Assembly (NCBI GenBank): GCA_937965665.1
Contig: CALCJE010000144.1
Coordinates: forward strand, 1 to 8,556
DNA: 8,556 bases
Direction: 5' to 3'
DNA from: an uncultured Bacteroidales bacterium
Lineage (GTDB): Bacteria; Bacteroidota; Bacteroidia; Bacteroidales; UBA4417
Made by a program: the position numbers and the translations under genes. How positions within the stretch are numbered: position 1 is the first letter of the stretch; each line of letters begins with the position of its first letter. Under the pieces are notes generated by a model. The model made no database searches. It was not told the DNA's origin and saw only the letters and a list, made by a program, of their open reading frames with translations. Shown here one piece after another: positions 1 to 7,000 of the stretch.

Positions 1-41
1 CGGAGATCGAAAAATACAAAAAGTGGCGCCGACAGCAGTAA
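1..41 (+). CDS. possible C-terminal end of an unidentified upstream gene (partial)
   Basis: Reading from base 3, the codons give EIEKYKKWRRQQ followed by TAA at 39-41. A short, highly charged Lys/Arg/Glu tail like this is a common way for a protein to end, and the stop is followed by about 120 bp of non-coding DNA before the next gene. Twelve codons are too few to name a family. Frame 1 also stays open to a TAA at 55-57 and frame 2 to a TAA at 89-91, so the choice of frame is a judgement from composition. An AddB-type partner of the downstream helicase could be expected here, but nothing in these residues identifies one. Confidence 0.35.
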   Translation, partial: EIEKYKKWRRQQ

Positions 42-160
42 ACCGACGAAAAAGTAAAGCATCGGCTTTAATTTCGGGAGAGGTTCTTTAATTGGTGCCC
101 GGTTAATTTTTTACCTTCATTTTCAAAATATCGCTTTCAACAAATACCTACCTTAGCAAG

Positions 161-3100
161 GTGAATACTAACAGGAAATTTTCGGTTTACAAGTCTTCAG
201 CCGGGTCGGGAAAAACCTATACCCTGGTTCGCGAATATATTGCCCTTGCTTTACAGTCGCCGGCCTATTTCAGGCACATCCTGGCCATTACGTTTACCAA
301 CAAAGCTGCCAACGAAATGAAGCAGCGCATTGTGCAGGGTCTGGTGCAGCTTGCTCAACCCGAAACCTATGCCGAAGGTTCTGTTGTTAAATTTATGCTT
401 CCCGACCTGGTGAAAATCACCGGGCTGAAAGCGCCGGAAATTGCCACTCGTTCCCAATCGGTACTCACGCGCATCCTTCACGAATATGATGATTTCTCGG
501 TGCGTACCATCGATAGCTTTGTGTCGCGCATCATACGTACTTTTGCCCACGACCTGCACCTGCCCGTTGATTTTGAAATAGAAATGGACCGGGACCTGAT
601 GCTTGACGAAGCAGCTGACCAGCTGATCAGCAAAGCAGGCATTGATCAGGATCTGACCCGTTTGCTGATTGATTTTACAGAGGCACGCACCGATGATGAG
701 AAAAGCTGGCATATTGAGGCAGATATAAAAAAAACAGCGGGGTTCCTTTTTTCGGAAGGCAACCAGCATTTTATCAGCAAACTGCACGAAATACCGGCTG
801 CACGCATCCTCGAAATGGCATCCGGAATACGGAGCGCCTGTAAAAGTTTCGAGGCGCAAATCGTTTCGCTGGGACAAGAAGCAAAAAAGCTGATAACCGA
901 CCATGGCATCGATAATGCATCATTTTCGCGCGGCACCAGCGGCATTGGAGGGTATTTTTTTAAACTGGCCTCAGGGAATCTTGATACCCCAAACTCCTAT
1001 GTAACGTCAACTATAAGCGATAACAAATGGACAGCCGCGAAAGCTGACCCGGATCAGGTTTCGGAAATAAATTCGATTAAGGACCAGCTGGCAGATATTT
1101 ATCACCAGGTGGAAGCCACTATGGAAAAAGGCTTTGCACGCTATGCGCTACTTGGGATGATTGAAAAAAACATTTTTCAGATGGGGCTTCTCAGCGCTAT
1201 GGAAAAGGAGATAAGCACCCTTAGCCGCGAAAAGAAAGTACTCCATATTTCGGAATTCAATAAGCGGATTACCGACATCATCCTGCAGGAGCCTGTCCCG
1301 TTTATCTACGAACGCATTGGCGAAAAGTACCACAATTACCTGGTGGATGAATTTCAGGATACATCGGAACTGCAGTGGAAAAACCTATTGCCGTTAATCG
1401 GCGATTCGCTGGCATATGGTCGTTATAACCTGGTGGTAGGGGATGGCAAACAGGCAATTTACCGTTTCCGTAACGGGCAGGTTGAGCAGTTTATGTCGCT
1501 GCCTGCATTACCGGGTCATTATGAAAAGGAGGTCTTTGGGGAAGCCGAACGTGCGTTGCAGGCGAATTATGATCCGCAGGTCCTGAAAAGTAATTTCCGC
1601 TCTCTGCCTGCGATCATACAATTTAACAACGAATTTTTCTCGTTTATATCCGGACAGCTGAGCAGCGAATTTCAATCCATTTACCATGATCATGAGCAGG
1701 AAATATCGCCTGCGAAAAACGGCGGTTTGGTTTCAGTTGAATTTCTGCCATATAACTCAAGGGCAGAATTTGATGAACTGAATATCAAACGGGTTCACGA
1801 ATTGGTTGCCACGCTTGCGCTGAAAGGATACAGGAAAGCCGATATTGCCATACTTACCCGTTCAAACCGCGAAGGAAGTATTATTGCCCGCTCGCTGATG
1901 TCAGAGGGAATAAGCGTGGTGTCGGCTGAAGCGCTGTTGCTGGCAGCCTCGCCCGAGGTAAATTTTGTGATCACCGTGTTGCAATATATCAGCGACCAGC
2001 AAAACCTGGTAGCGGTTGCCGGTATCTTAAACGAACTTGTTCGGAATGGGAGACTCAGCACATCACTTATCAGGCATTTCCCTGTGCAGAAAGGATTATG
2101 GCCATCGCTCGAACGGGTACTGGCTGAAGGTGGTTTTGCGTTTAATATCAACACGTTGAGAGGGTTGCCTTTATACGATCTTTGCGAAGAAATTATCAGA
2201 ATTTTTTCGCTCGATGAAGGCCAATACAATATCTACCTGCAGTTTTTCCTTGATTTTGCCAGTAAAGTTTCAGGCAGGCAGGGTACCCACCTGGCTGATT
2301 TGCTCGAAGCCTGGGAGGAGAAAAAAGGCAAACTTTCCGTTGTGGTTCCCGAGGGAATTGATGCCATCCGCATCATGACCATACATAAATCGAAAGGACT
2401 CGAATTTCCGGTTGTTATCTGGCCCATGGCCACTGAAAGATTGAAAACCACCTTCGACCAGATTTGGGTGGAGCTTGAAAAAGATATAGTTCCCGGCTTA
2501 CCGGTGGCGCTGTTGCAAACCGGCAGCAGTATGGAAGGCGCCGGTTATCAGCAGCAATACCAGCAGGAGCGGAACAACTCTTTACTCGACATGGTGAACC
2601 TTATTTATGTGGCTTTCACCCGGCCCGCCGAACGTTTATACATACTTACCCGTGAGCCGGGGAAAGGCGATGGTAATAACCTGCCAAAACTGCTTGCGCA
2701 ATTTATCGAAAAAGAGCCTGGTAACTGGATAAATGAGGGGAGGGTTTATACACGTGGGCATGAAGAACATGAAAGTTTGCCCATAAAGCAACCTGCCGTC
2801 ACCGAAATGTTGCCCCGGATGATTTCGACAGCCTGGCAGGGACGGATTAAAATAGCCCGGCGGGCACCAAAGTACTGGAGTACGGGGCAATCGAAAAACA
2901 AGCAAGCCTGGGGAACGCTCGTGCACGATACACTTGCTGCCATACAAACCCGGACTGACATCCCTGCAAAAGTACAACTTCAGGCCAGTGCCAATTTACT
3001 GGGTGATGAAGATACGGAACTCCTCCTGCAGCGCGTAACAAACACCCTCGATCACCCGTTGCTTAAAGGGTTTTTTATTGAAAATACAAAAGTGAAATCC

Positions 3101-3322
3101 GAAGCCGGAATTTTAATGCCCAATGGTGATGTTTTCCGGCCCGATAAGGTTTTCTTCACCCCCGATGAAACGGTAATTATGGAATTTAAAACCGGGCTGC
3201 CAAATCCGGAACATGAAAAACAATTGCATCACTATGGAGAAATTCTTCAGGAAATGGGATATCCCGGCATCAGGAAATTGCTGGTTTACCTGGATGATGA
3301 AATTAAAGTGAATGAATTATGA
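161..3322 (+). CDS. addA: AddA/RecB-like UvrD-family helicase with C-terminal PD-(D/E)XK nuclease
   Basis: Predicted ATP-driven DNA helicase-nuclease of the AddAB/RecBCD type, which resects double-strand ends in the cytoplasm to start recombinational repair. The superfamily 1A motifs appear in order: Walker A SSAGSGKT (12-19), motif Ia ITFTNKAANEMK, Walker B DEFQDTS (396-402), motif III GDGKQAIYRFR (427-437), motif IV SNFRSLP, motif V HKSKGLEF (742-749) and motif VI YVAFTR (816-821). The C-terminus has a RecB-type nuclease: His922, then Asp995, Glu1008 and Lys1010, then a Q1021/Y1025 (QLHHY) motif. From memory, the D-x12-E-x-K spacing matches E. coli RecB (D1067, D1080, K1082). All catalytic residues are present, so the protein should be active. 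The length of 1053 aa suits Bacteroidota AddA-like proteins. The GTG start at 161 is the first plausible one after an in-frame stop at 104-106 and sits 11 residues before the P-loop block, as in relatives; no clear Shine-Dalgarno is seen. The usual partner AddB is not in the window. Subfamily naming (AddA versus RecB-like) is less certain than the domain assignment. Confidence 0.9.
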   Translation: MNTNRKFSVYKSSAGSGKTYTLVREYIALALQSPAYFRHILAITFTNKAANEMKQRIVQGLVQLAQPETYAEGSVVKFMLPDLVKITGLKAPEIATRSQSVLTRILHEYDDFSVRTIDSFVSRIIRTFAHDLHLPVDFEIEMDRDLMLDEAADQLISKAGIDQDLTRLLIDFTEARTDDEKSWHIEADIKKTAGFLFSEGNQHFISKLHEIPAARILEMASGIRSACKSFEAQIVSLGQEAKKLITDHGIDNASFSRGTSGIGGYFFKLASGNLDTPNSYVTSTISDNKWTAAKADPDQVSEINSIKDQLADIYHQVEATMEKGFARYALLGMIEKNIFQMGLLSAMEKEISTLSREKKVLHISEFNKRITDIILQEPVPFIYERIGEKYHNYLVDEFQDTSELQWKNLLPLIGDSLAYGRYNLVVGDGKQAIYRFRNGQVEQFMSLPALPGHYEKEVFGEAERALQANYDPQVLKSNFRSLPAIIQFNNEFFSFISGQLSSEFQSIYHDHEQEISPAKNGGLVSVEFLPYNSRAEFDELNIKRVHELVATLALKGYRKADIAILTRSNREGSIIARSLMSEGISVVSAEALLLAASPEVNFVITVLQYISDQQNLVAVAGILNELVRNGRLSTSLIRHFPVQKGLWPSLERVLAEGGFAFNINTLRGLPLYDLCEEIIRIFSLDEGQYNIYLQFFLDFASKVSGRQGTHLADLLEAWEEKKGKLSVVVPEGIDAIRIMTIHKSKGLEFPVVIWPMATERLKTTFDQIWVELEKDIVPGLPVALLQTGSSMEGAGYQQQYQQERNNSLLDMVNLIYVAFTRPAERLYILTREPGKGDGNNLPKLLAQFIEKEPGNWINEGRVYTRGHEEHESLPIKQPAVTEMLPRMISTAWQGRIKIARRAPKYWSTGQSKNKQAWGTLVHDTLAAIQTRTDIPAKVQLQASANLLGDEDTELLLQRVTNTLDHPLLKGFFIENTKVKSEAGILMPNGDVFRPDKVFFTPDETVIMEFKTGLPNPEHEKQLHHYGEILQEMGYPGIRKLLVYLDDEIKVNEL

Positions 3323-3371
3323 CATAGCATTTGGTTTTGAGATGGAGTTGTGCTTTGGAAGTTGGAAGACA

Positions 3372-3403
3372 CCTGCCTGACTGCGTCAGCAGGCAGGGAA
3401 GAC
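3372..3403 (+). repeat. dispersed palindromic repeat, copy 1
   Basis: The 26-bp core is 3372-3397, followed by GAAGAC-containing sequence. It folds as an imperfect hairpin: CCTGC (3372-3376) pairs with GCAGG (3393-3397), CTGAC (3377-3381) pairs with GTCAG (3385-3389), with a TGC loop and a 3-nt CAG bulge at 3390-3392. Bases 3374-3403 recur at 3421-3450 with one mismatch, and the core recurs exactly inverted at 3551-3576. The form resembles REP-type elements, but no associated transposase is visible here. Confidence 0.85.
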
Positions 3404-3420
3404 AGAATACAGAACACCCT

Positions 3421-3450
3421 TGCCTGACTCCGTCAGCAGGCAGGGAAGAC
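3421..3450 (+). repeat. dispersed palindromic repeat, copy 2 (direct)
   Basis: This is a 30-bp direct copy of 3374-3403, offset by 47 bp. It differs at one base (C at 3430 where copy 1 has G at 3383). The change falls in the hairpin loop, so the inner CTGAC/GTCAG stem is kept. The outer left arm has a T at 3420 where copy 1 has C, so the outer stem is weaker. The GGAAGAC that follows is shared with copy 1. Confidence 0.85.
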
Positions 3451-3496
3451 CAAAGACCGAAGTTTGAATGCAGAAGTTAAATGAATCTTACGAAAC

Positions 3497-3524
3497 TAAC
3501 ATCATACATCTAACATCATACATC
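3497..3524. repeat. 14-bp perfect tandem duplication (TAACATCATACATC x2)
   Basis: Bases 3497-3510 and 3511-3524 are identical. The unit is not a multiple of three. It lies in the region read as codons only if mnmH is started at the ATG at 3468. Low-complexity sequence of this kind fits intergenic repeat DNA rather than a conserved protein. Confidence 0.85.
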
Positions 3525-3550
3525 GCACATTACCCTACAATTCCCCAATC

Positions 3551-3576
3551 CCTGCCTGCTGACGCAGTCAGGCAGG
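3551..3576 (-). repeat. dispersed palindromic repeat, copy 3 (inverted)
   Basis: Bases 3551-3576 are the exact reverse complement of the 26-bp core at 3372-3397. Copies 1 and 3 together therefore form a perfect 26-bp inverted repeat separated by 153 bp. If the upstream ATG at 3468 were the mnmH start, this copy would be translated as SLPADAVRQA. Confidence 0.88.
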
Positions 3577-3580
3577 CGCA

Positions 3581-3612
3581 ATCCGAAATCCGAAATCCGA
3601 AATCCGAAATCC
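3581..3612. repeat. 7-bp tandem repeat (ATCCGAA, about 4.6 units)
   Basis: Four perfect ATCCGAA units are followed by a partial ATCC, and then by ATCC-like CCCAATCCC. The 7-bp unit cycles through all three reading frames, which gives the odd peptide SEIRNPKSEIPNP if read in the mnmH frame. Gain or loss of one unit would shift any frame started upstream, which argues against this segment being coding. Confidence 0.85.
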
Positions 3613-3620
3613 CCAATCCC

Positions 3621-4661
3621 TTGCATCCCGAAATACTTACACCCGAACAATTTCTTGAGCATGCGCTAAGCTTACCGGTGGTAGATGTACGCTCGCCCGG
3701 CGAATTTCAGAAAGGCCACATTCCGGGGGCATATAACATCCCGATTTTCGATAACGAAGAGCGTGCCCGTGTGGGTACAACTTATGTAAAAATCGGAAAA
3801 GAACCTGCCATTGAACTTGGAAAAATAATTGCCGGCGAAAAAACCACCTATTATCTCGATGCTATCGCCGGGGTTGCCCCGAATAAGCAAATACTCCTGC
3901 ATTGCTGGCGTGGCGGAATGCGCAGTGCCAAAATCGCACAGTTTTATGCTGATGCCGGATACCGGGTGTTTGTCCTGGAAGGTGGTTATAAAGCCTATCG
4001 CGGATATATCCGAAAGCAATTTTCATCAGTCAGACAGATTTGTCTGATTGGTGGCTATACCGGTTCGGGTAAAACAGCCATACTTCATGAAATCAGTAAA
4101 ATGCAGCAACAGGTTATTGATCTGGAAGCACTTGCCTGTCACAAAGGATCCAATTTCGGGCACCTCGGGCAGAAATCGCAGCCCACAACCGAGCAGTTCG
4201 AAAATGACTTATACGCGCAATGGGCCCAACTCGATCCTGCGAAACCTCTGTGGCTAGAGCATGAAAGTATGAGTATCGGCAATGTTTACCTTCCCGATAC
4301 CTTCAGGGCGGCCATGTTGGGCGGGGTGCTGTTTTTTATCGATATTCCCCGGGCCGATCGCATCACAAGGCTGGTAGATGAGTATGCCTGTTTCTCAAAA
4401 AATGAACTGCTCGGAATACTCGAACACCTGGGCGTATATATGGGAAGTTACCAGGCACATCAGGCAATCAGCGCGTTACATAACGATGATTTCGAAAAAG
4501 TGGCTGACCTTACCCTGGCTTATTACGACAAACTTTATGAAAATTCGCTTTCGCGGCGTCCGGTCCGGAAGATGGTGAAAGTAAATTTGCCCTCGGGGAA
4601 TGTAACTGAACATGCTGAAATTATTTTAAAACATGCTTTAATCGGGCCGCTAACCAGATGA
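3621..4661 (+). CDS. mnmH: tRNA 2-selenouridine synthase (MnmH/SelU/YbbB)
   Basis: Replaces the 2-thio sulfur of the wobble uridine (U34) in tRNAs for Lys, Glu and Gln with selenium from selenophosphate, through a geranylated intermediate in the studied enzyme; cytoplasmic. From a TTG start at 3621 the protein is 346 aa. An N-terminal rhodanese domain begins at VVDVRSPGEF and carries catalytic Cys95 in CWRGGMRS. A P-loop domain follows with Walker A GGYTGSGKT (144-152), then DLEALACHKGSNFG and LEHESMSIGNVYLP, all family hallmarks. The frame is open back to an ATG at 3468 (397 aa), but residues 1-51 of that form are translated repeats. With the TTG start, the Asp of VDVR falls at residue 22, as I recall for the 364-aa E. 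coli protein, and Cys95 lies near its catalytic Cys97. No in-frame ATG exists between the repeats and the domain. A GTG at 3678 would cut into the rhodanese fold. Function is near certain; the start is less so. The selenophosphate source is the next gene. Confidence 0.93.
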   Translation: MHPEILTPEQFLEHALSLPVVDVRSPGEFQKGHIPGAYNIPIFDNEERARVGTTYVKIGKEPAIELGKIIAGEKTTYYLDAIAGVAPNKQILLHCWRGGMRSAKIAQFYADAGYRVFVLEGGYKAYRGYIRKQFSSVRQICLIGGYTGSGKTAILHEISKMQQQVIDLEALACHKGSNFGHLGQKSQPTTEQFENDLYAQWAQLDPAKPLWLEHESMSIGNVYLPDTFRAAMLGGVLFFIDIPRADRITRLVDEYACFSKNELLGILEHLGVYMGSYQAHQAISALHNDDFEKVADLTLAYYDKLYENSLSRRPVRKMVKVNLPSGNVTEHAEIILKHALIGPLTR

Positions 4662-4786
4662 TAGATGCGCTTTTAATAATTGATTGTGTTTTACCGTTTT
4701 GAATCGTCTGCTAATTTCAAAAATCTAACGGATAATCATTCGGTAAACATTGAATAACCTCTTTTTTTTTTGATCAAAATCATCAT
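4662..4786. other. AT-rich spacer upstream of the desulfurase-selD gene
   Basis: A 125-bp non-coding gap with a run of ten T at 4762-4771, ending 15 bases before the ATG. No GC-rich stem precedes the T-run, so it does not look like an intrinsic terminator. No convincing TAnnTTTG promoter element was found. The gap is long enough for the fusion gene to have its own promoter, so co-transcription with mnmH is possible but not shown. Confidence 0.5.
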
Positions 4787-6991
4787 ATGGAAGACCTGAT
4801 CTACCTCGATTATAATGCTACAACACCAATTGATCCGGAGGTTGAAGCAACCATGCGTCCATACCTGAATGCCTATTTTGGCAATCCATCAAGTCGGTAC
4901 CGTTATGGCATCGATGCGCGTAAAGCGGTGGAAATAGCGCGCCAACAAGTGGCTGAATTACTGGGAGCTTCACCCGAAGAAATCATTTTTACAAGCGGAG
5001 GTTCCGAATCCGACAACCATGCCCTGAAAGGTGTGGCATTTGCATTAAAAAACAAAGGAAACCATCTGATTGTATCCACTGTTGAGCACCCGGCTATTCT
5101 TGAGGTTTGTAACTGGCTCGAAAAACAAGGCTTCAGGGTTTCGTACCTGCCAGTGGATTCAGGTTGCAGGGTTGATGTTTCGGCATTCGAAAAACTGGTT
5201 ACTCCGCAAACCATTCTTGTTTCGGTGATGCATGCCAACAACGAAGTAGGTACACTGCAGCCCATTGCCGAATTGTCGGCCCTGGCAAACCGCCACGGAA
5301 TTTTATTCCATACCGATGCAGCCCAGTCAGCAGGCAAAATACCAGTGGATGTAAACCAGCTGGGTGTTGATTTACTTACCCTGGCCGGGCATAAATTATA
5401 TGCTCCCAAAGGCATCGGCGCCTTGTATATCCGCAAAGGCGTTGTACTCGACAACCTGATCCACGGAGCCGGCCAGGAACATAACCTGCGGGCCGGAACT
5501 GAAAATCTTCTCGAAATTGTTGGCTTCGGAAAGGCAGCCGAAATAGCTCGTCGCGATCTGCATAAAAATAGCCTTCACCTGGCCCGGATGCGTGATTTAC
5601 TAAAGGATGAACTGCTTGCCCGTGCACCGGGGATGCATATTCATACACCTGTCGAAACAAGTTTACCTAACACGCTGAGCATCGCTTTCAGGGGAATACC
5701 TGCCGATACCCTGCTTTCGACCTTACCCGGGCTGGCGGCATCGGCAGGTGCAGCTTGTCATCCTGCCGGTGTAACCAGTTCGCATGTGCTGCTGGCTATG
5801 GGCGTTAGTACTGATTATGCCATGGGTACCATACGGTTATCGACAGGCAAAAATACCACTTCCGAAGAAGTGAAGACTGCAGCCAAAATGATAGCAGATG
5901 CTTACAGCCTGATAGTTTCACCATCAGAGGTTGTAAAACCTGGTAATGCCGGCGACAACATAAAGCTTACCCAATTTACACATGGTATGGGTTGTGCCTG
6001 CAAAATGCAGCCTGCCGATCTGGAAAAAATATTGCAAAACCTGCCTTTAACCTCGGATCCGGATGTGCTGGTGGGTAACAGCGCCGCCGATGATGCTGCC
6101 GTTTACCGCGTGAATCCTGAACAAGCCATTGTTCAGACCCTCGATTTCTTTACACCTATTGTTGACGATCCGTACGATTTTGGCTCCATTGCCGCCGCCA
6201 ATGCCCTGAGCGATATTTTTGCCATGGGGGCAAAACCGCTGTTTGCTTTAAACATTGTGGCTTTCCCTGTAAACCGGCTGCCGCTGGAAGTACTCGAAAA
6301 GATACTGCTGGGTGCCGCCGATAAAGCCACGGAGGCAGGTATAAGCATTATTGGCGGACATAGCATCGACGATACTGAACCCAAATTCGGGATGTGTGTT
6401 ACCGGGCTTGTTCATCCCGAAAAGGCCTGGAAAAATATTGGTGCCCAACCCGGGGATGTACTTATACTAACCAAACCGCTGGGAACAGGGATTATTTCCA
6501 CTGCCGTGAAAAATGGACTGGCCGGTGATGATGCGGCTTCCGAAGCTTGCTTTTGGATGAAGCAACTCAACCAGAAAGCTGCACAGGTTTTTTCGAAAAT
6601 TCCGGTACACGCCTGTACTGATATCACCGGTTTCGGGCTGGCCGGCCATTTGAGCGAAATGACGCGTGGCAGCCAGGTGGATGCTGAAATTGACTTCAGC
6701 AAGTTACCGTTTATGAATTCGGTGAAAGCACTGGCTTTGGCCGGGGCAATTCCGGGAGGCACACAAAACAACCTGGCGTTTTACCGGCAGTGGATCCACT
6801 GGCAGGCAGTACTTTCTGAAACCGAAAAGCTTATGTTTTGCGATGCACAAACTTCGGGCGGGCTACTGGTTTCAATACCTGCACAATTTGCCGGCGACGT
6901 TATGCAGGAACTACTATCCCAGGGTATCGGAAGTGCGGCCGTTATTGGTCGTATTACAAAAGCGGGGGATGGAATTATCACAGTTATCTGA
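4787..6991 (+). CDS. selD: fusion protein: NifS-like cysteine desulfurase/selenocysteine lyase + selenophosphate synthetase (SelD)
   Basis: Two complete enzymes in one 734-aa chain. Residues 1 to about 377 are a class V aminotransferase-fold PLP enzyme: start YLDYNATTPIDP, His101 (VEHP), Asp177 and Gln180 (HTDAAQ), PLP-lysine Lys203 (GHKLYAPKG) and catalytic Cys324 in GAACHPAG. It should release S or Se from cysteine or selenocysteine. A short linker (about 378-391) leads to SelD, which makes selenophosphate from selenide and ATP: HGMGCACK with Cys403 and Lys406 (E. coli Cys17 and Lys20), DDAAVY (435-440), NALSDIFAMG, GGHSID, TDITGFGLAGHL (Asp612) and CDAQTSGGLL. Both halves have normal family length and all key residues. 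The SelD nucleophile is Cys, encoded by TGT, not selenocysteine. The frame is continuous and no in-frame ATG lies where SelD could start alone. The ATG at 4787 directly precedes the conserved N-terminus. The neighbour mnmH uses the product, so the fusion probably passes selenium between its domains; that is inference. The preference for selenocysteine over cysteine is unproven. Confidence 0.94.
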   Translation: MEDLIYLDYNATTPIDPEVEATMRPYLNAYFGNPSSRYRYGIDARKAVEIARQQVAELLGASPEEIIFTSGGSESDNHALKGVAFALKNKGNHLIVSTVEHPAILEVCNWLEKQGFRVSYLPVDSGCRVDVSAFEKLVTPQTILVSVMHANNEVGTLQPIAELSALANRHGILFHTDAAQSAGKIPVDVNQLGVDLLTLAGHKLYAPKGIGALYIRKGVVLDNLIHGAGQEHNLRAGTENLLEIVGFGKAAEIARRDLHKNSLHLARMRDLLKDELLARAPGMHIHTPVETSLPNTLSIAFRGIPADTLLSTLPGLAASAGAACHPAGVTSSHVLLAMGVSTDYAMGTIRLSTGKNTTSEEVKTAAKMIADAYSLIVSPSEVVKPGNAGDNIKLTQFTHGMGCACKMQPADLEKILQNLPLTSDPDVLVGNSAADDAAVYRVNPEQAIVQTLDFFTPIVDDPYDFGSIAAANALSDIFAMGAKPLFALNIVAFPVNRLPLEVLEKILLGAADKATEAGISIIGGHSIDDTEPKFGMCVTGLVHPEKAWKNIGAQPGDVLILTKPLGTGIISTAVKNGLAGDDAASEACFWMKQLNQKAAQVFSKIPVHACTDITGFGLAGHLSEMTRGSQVDAEIDFSKLPFMNSVKALALAGAIPGGTQNNLAFYRQWIHWQAVLSETEKLMFCDAQTSGGLLVSIPAQFAGDVMQELLSQGIGSAAVIGRITKAGDGIITVI

Positions 6992-7000
6992 CGGATTATA

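Larger units (their letters stand above)
3323..3620. other. repeat-rich spacer between the helicase gene and mnmH
   Basis: About 300 bp with no convincing gene. It opens with GGAAGTTGGAAGAC-type sequence and holds two direct copies of a palindromic repeat, a 14-bp tandem duplication, an inverted copy of the palindrome and a 7-bp tandem repeat, each listed separately. An ATG at 3468 opens a frame that joins mnmH, but the 51 codons before 3621 are mostly repeat DNA read as protein. No T-tract follows any of the hairpins, so no intrinsic terminator is called, and no good Bacteroidota-type promoter (TTTG / TAnnTTTG) was found. Confidence 0.7.

Noticed and set aside
92..119. Possible Bacteroidota-type promoter before the helicase gene (TTG at 92-94, TACCTTCA at 112-119)
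   Set aside because: The spacing of 17 is tolerable, but the -7 box matches only four of six fixed positions of TAnnTTTG. Too weak to annotate.
251..904. Long reverse-strand open frame (217 codons) opposite the helicase gene
   Set aside because: It lies wholly inside the strongly supported helicase frame, and its translation shows no recognisable domain. It is a shadow of the coding strand's codon bias.
3372..3450. Intrinsic terminator for the helicase gene formed by the hairpin repeats
   Set aside because: Hairpins form, but they are followed by GGAAGAC and not by a T-tract, and the same element occurs again inverted at 3551-3576. They fit a repeat family better.
3372..3612. CRISPR array
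   Set aside because: Only two direct copies of the palindrome are present with a 17-bp gap, plus one inverted copy. There is no regular series of repeats and spacers and no cas genes.
4903..5454. 183-codon reverse-strand open frame opposite the desulfurase domain
   Set aside because: The + strand here encodes conserved PLP-enzyme motifs (His101, Asp177, Lys203). The antisense peptide is low in recognisable features.
5981..6010. Selenocysteine (in-frame TGA) in the SelD nucleophile position
   Set aside because: The codon is TGT (5993-5995), encoding Cys403; no in-frame TGA or SECIS-like structure is needed.
6412..6771. 119-codon reverse-strand open frame opposite the SelD domain
   Set aside because: Fully inside conserved SelD sequence including TDITGFGLAGHL; no independent support.
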